From Camellia lanceoleosa (Eukaryota; Streptophyta; Magnoliopsida; Ericales; Theaceae), in assembly GCA_025200525.1 (NCBI GenBank), contig CM045762.1, forward strand, positions 126,423,752-126,487,751: a DNA stretch of 64,000 nt. Direction: 5' to 3'. The notes beneath the pieces were generated by a model. The model had not been told where the DNA came from and did not search any database. It was given only the letters and a program-made list of their open reading frames with translations. The translations under genes and the position numbers were made by a program. Positions 62,032-64,000 of the stretch are shown piece by piece. How positions within the stretch are numbered: the stretch's first letter is position 1; the number at the start of each line of letters is the position of its first letter.

Positions 62032-62051
62032 CCCCAGTGGAGTCGCCAAAT
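62032..62051 (-). promoter_or_regulatory. Primer-binding site of the 51066-63082 element
   Basis: On the - strand TTTGGCGACTCCACTGGGGG follows the 5' LTR directly. This type of primer site is used by Tat/Ogre-like elements (tRNA-Arg has been proposed for these); the tRNA match is from memory. Confidence 0.65.
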
Positions 62052-63082
62052 GGATGAGAGGGTTCAAGAACGTCGTTGCAAAATTCGAAGATCTTTGAAG
62101 AAAAATTCTAATTCTCTAGAAAATGATGAGAGGCTTAGATTCTTCAATAGTCACAACTAAGAACACAAAATCAAAGAGATGATGAAGATAAGAGATTGGG
62201 TGAAGAAGAAGGCAAAGTAGTTAGAGAGAGAATAATGGCAAGACTCTCCTATGGATCTCCTACTTTCACTCTCAAGGTTGATAATGGAGAAGGGAAATTA
62301 GTTCTTTCCCAAGTGTTGTCTCTCCAAAATCCATCCCTTGTAAAGCTATGGGTGGGTGCTATTTATAGGCACCTCATGATGTAGGATGAAGTTCATGTGC
62401 AAGGCACATGGGGAATATTCTCTCTAACTACCTTGTCCGAGGAGGTGACCTCTCCGGGAATAAAGAAAACCCTCGAAGAGGAGATTAATCTGTCGGCGAA
62501 CCCTTCTTCTTAGCCACACCTAACCAATGATCCCCAATCATCCCAAAGGGTCAGGGGTAATCCCAAAGGACGTCCTGCCGCATAAGGGTCAGGGGTAGTT
62601 CAAGAGAACGCCCTGCCTCAAATATTGCCGAGTCTCAGCGACCCCCTAGATCATGCCACCTCGACTCGGGTATAGGCTAGTTTAACCAAAGAGTGAATTT
62701 ATCTCCACTCACCGTCCTCAGGATCGGGTCCTTTGTTCGGACTCCATTACGCCCACGGTTCTGGTACGTAGATCCCGGAAAGCTCCGAGTCCGCAAGTGT
62801 TCTAGGACTCATTAATGGAGTGGTTTCTAGATTGCATTTGAATCCGTTCGAAGCTAAGTGCTTCGGATCTCTAGGTTCATGGATCCGAACCCTTTTGAGT
62901 CCGAGCCCGAGTAAGTCTCTAAGTTCGTGGATCCGAACCCTTTTGAGGCTTAGAGTGATTCGGCCTGTTTGATGGCGATAAATCCGGGCCCACCAATCTT
63001 GGACTTGTGATAAATTCGGACCCACCAACGTTGGACTATTAGGCCTAATTAATTTAGTCAGCTCAAATTAACTTCTCTTACA
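62052..63082 (-). repeat. 5' LTR of the 51066-63082 element
   Basis: About 1.03 kb, collinear with 51066-52083 apart from scattered substitutions and small indels, including a ~19-base insertion near 62895. It borders the primer site on its left and ATTAT on its right. Confidence 0.88.
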
Positions 63083-63520
63083 ATTATATAATAATATATA
63101 AATAATAATGATATCACATTATCGTATATGGTATCACTAACCAACAGTAAAATAATGTATGATCCCACTTGTCAAATATAATTAATAATTTAATAATTTC
63201 TCATTTTCGTAGCGGGGTTAACTATGTTTTTATGTTAGTGATGATTTGATATCACTGTCACACTGATTTTTTTTTTAAAAAATAAAATTTTCATATATAA
63301 TAATGTGACTTGTTGTAGTTTCTTCATTTTTAATCAAAACAACCATCATTATTTTTATAATTTGAAAAATTATTAAGAAATCATTCTAAATGTTATTTTC
63401 ATACAAAATTTTTGTTTATTAATTATTTTCCTTATATACAAATATATTGCAAAAAATAAAAGGGTGGGGGGGGGGGGGGGGGGGGTACGTGCCCCCGGTC
63501 CCTTAATAGCTTCGCCACTG

Positions 63521-64000
63521 ATTGTGTGAGTTAGTAGTTTGTTTGTGATATAGGACTATTTTGTGATATAAACTATTTTTAAAAATATGTTATAATGTAT
63601 GCATTATAAATTTTATCATAATATAAAATATAACATACATAGATATAATAATTTTAGTTGAATTATTTATGTATATATTTATATGTATTGTTCAAATATA
63701 ACCAAAAAGCTCCCATATGATTAGTTTTTCCATCCAAACTAATAGAAGGTGTATTATATACACCATTTTTTAGAATGGGCTTTGTATTATGGAAAAATAG
63801 AATAAAATTAATACAACAAATGAACAATTTTACCCCCATTTTTTCCAAACCTAAAATTAGATTAATATGTTAATTAAATTAAAATAAAATAAATTAAAAT
63901 ATAATTAAGAATTAATTTAAAATATAATTAAATAAAATATAAAATAAACAATAATTAAGAATTGATCTAAATGTAATTAAATTAAAATTACATTTACATG
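63521..64000. other. AT-rich flank
   Basis: Very AT-rich, with TAATTAAAT-type repeats from 63850. No gene or element was recognised. Just before it, at ~63463-63485, a run of about 20 G interrupted by one T lies near the hAT-like end. Confidence 0.5.

Larger units (their letters stand above)
51066..63082 (-). mobile_element. Pol-less gypsy-type LTR retrotransposon with matching LTRs
   Basis: LTRs at 51066-52083 and 62052-63082 are flanked by ATTAT (51061-51065, 63083-63087). On the - strand the LTR starts TGTAAGAG. After the 5' LTR (right side) comes a primer site TGGCGACTCCACTGGGGG. Gag follows; no protease, RT or integrase is recognisable, so it is non-autonomous. Over the first ~320 LTR bases I count about 15 differences, so it is not very recent. 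Passengers: the tandem array 54258-55314 with its insert, and 57963-60082. Confidence 0.88.
50799..63520. mobile_element. hAT-like element split by an LTR retrotransposon
   Basis: The left end reads CAGTAACGGAGTCAGAAAAA...GGGGCAC and the right end, inverted, CAGTGGCGAAGCTATTAAGG...GGGGGCAC, close to the CAGTGGCGGAGCCAG ends of plant Tip100-type hAT elements. About 270 bases lie left and 440 bases right of the inserted retrotransposon. A clean 8-bp duplication was not seen (TTGACAGA versus TTGTGTGA), and no transposase is present. Confidence 0.5.

Overview
This is a plant nuclear window. It is AT-rich, has spliced GT-AG genes with long introns, and is full of plant transposon families. I read it as a woody-type eudicot, but the sequence alone does not fix the species. 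Only one gene looks intact and host-encoded: a 12-exon SEC23 (COPII coat) gene on the + strand at 10850-24554, coding 768 residues. Every exon joins in frame. Its introns hold a LINE remnant, a gypsy remnant, a CCACCA-rich element and a hAT-type MITE.

Left of SEC23 (1-10400) is a patchwork of LTR pieces, a broken copia pol, and several inverted-repeat elements. One of these, at 3702-4674, has a perfect 9-bp target duplication typical of Mutator-like MITEs.

Right of SEC23 the window is a nest of transposons. A gypsy retroelement of Athila/Tat type starts near 28165, with a tRNA-Asp-type primer site at 29221 and a gag-like frame at 29782-30324. Inside it lie a Stowaway MITE, a hAT-type MITE with an 8-bp duplication (35499-36502), and exon pieces of two unrelated host genes: mitochondrial aspartate aminotransferase and an EH-domain (EHD) protein. 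Its right LTR is split by a 13.6-kb Mutator-like element (36781-50422, 8-bp duplication ATTTTATA).

That MULE carries two convergent genes: a multi-exon Ulp1-type (C48) protease gene on + and a MULE transposase on -. Both are decayed. The protease gene's first intron is a roughly 2.6-kb array of about 340-bp tandem repeats, and one of its exons is interrupted by a 1.86-kb LTR-like element.

Further right, a hAT-like element (about 50799-63520) appears to be split by a complete but pol-less LTR retrotransposon on the - strand (51066-63082, 5-bp duplication ATTAT). That element in turn contains an irregular tandem array, a 2.3-kb TGT...ACA element inserted in the array (duplication CAATG), and a 2.1-kb relative of the element that interrupts the protease gene.

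Three dispersed copies of this last family carry clusters of the palindrome CGCTCGAGCG. No tRNA, rRNA or CRISPR was found.
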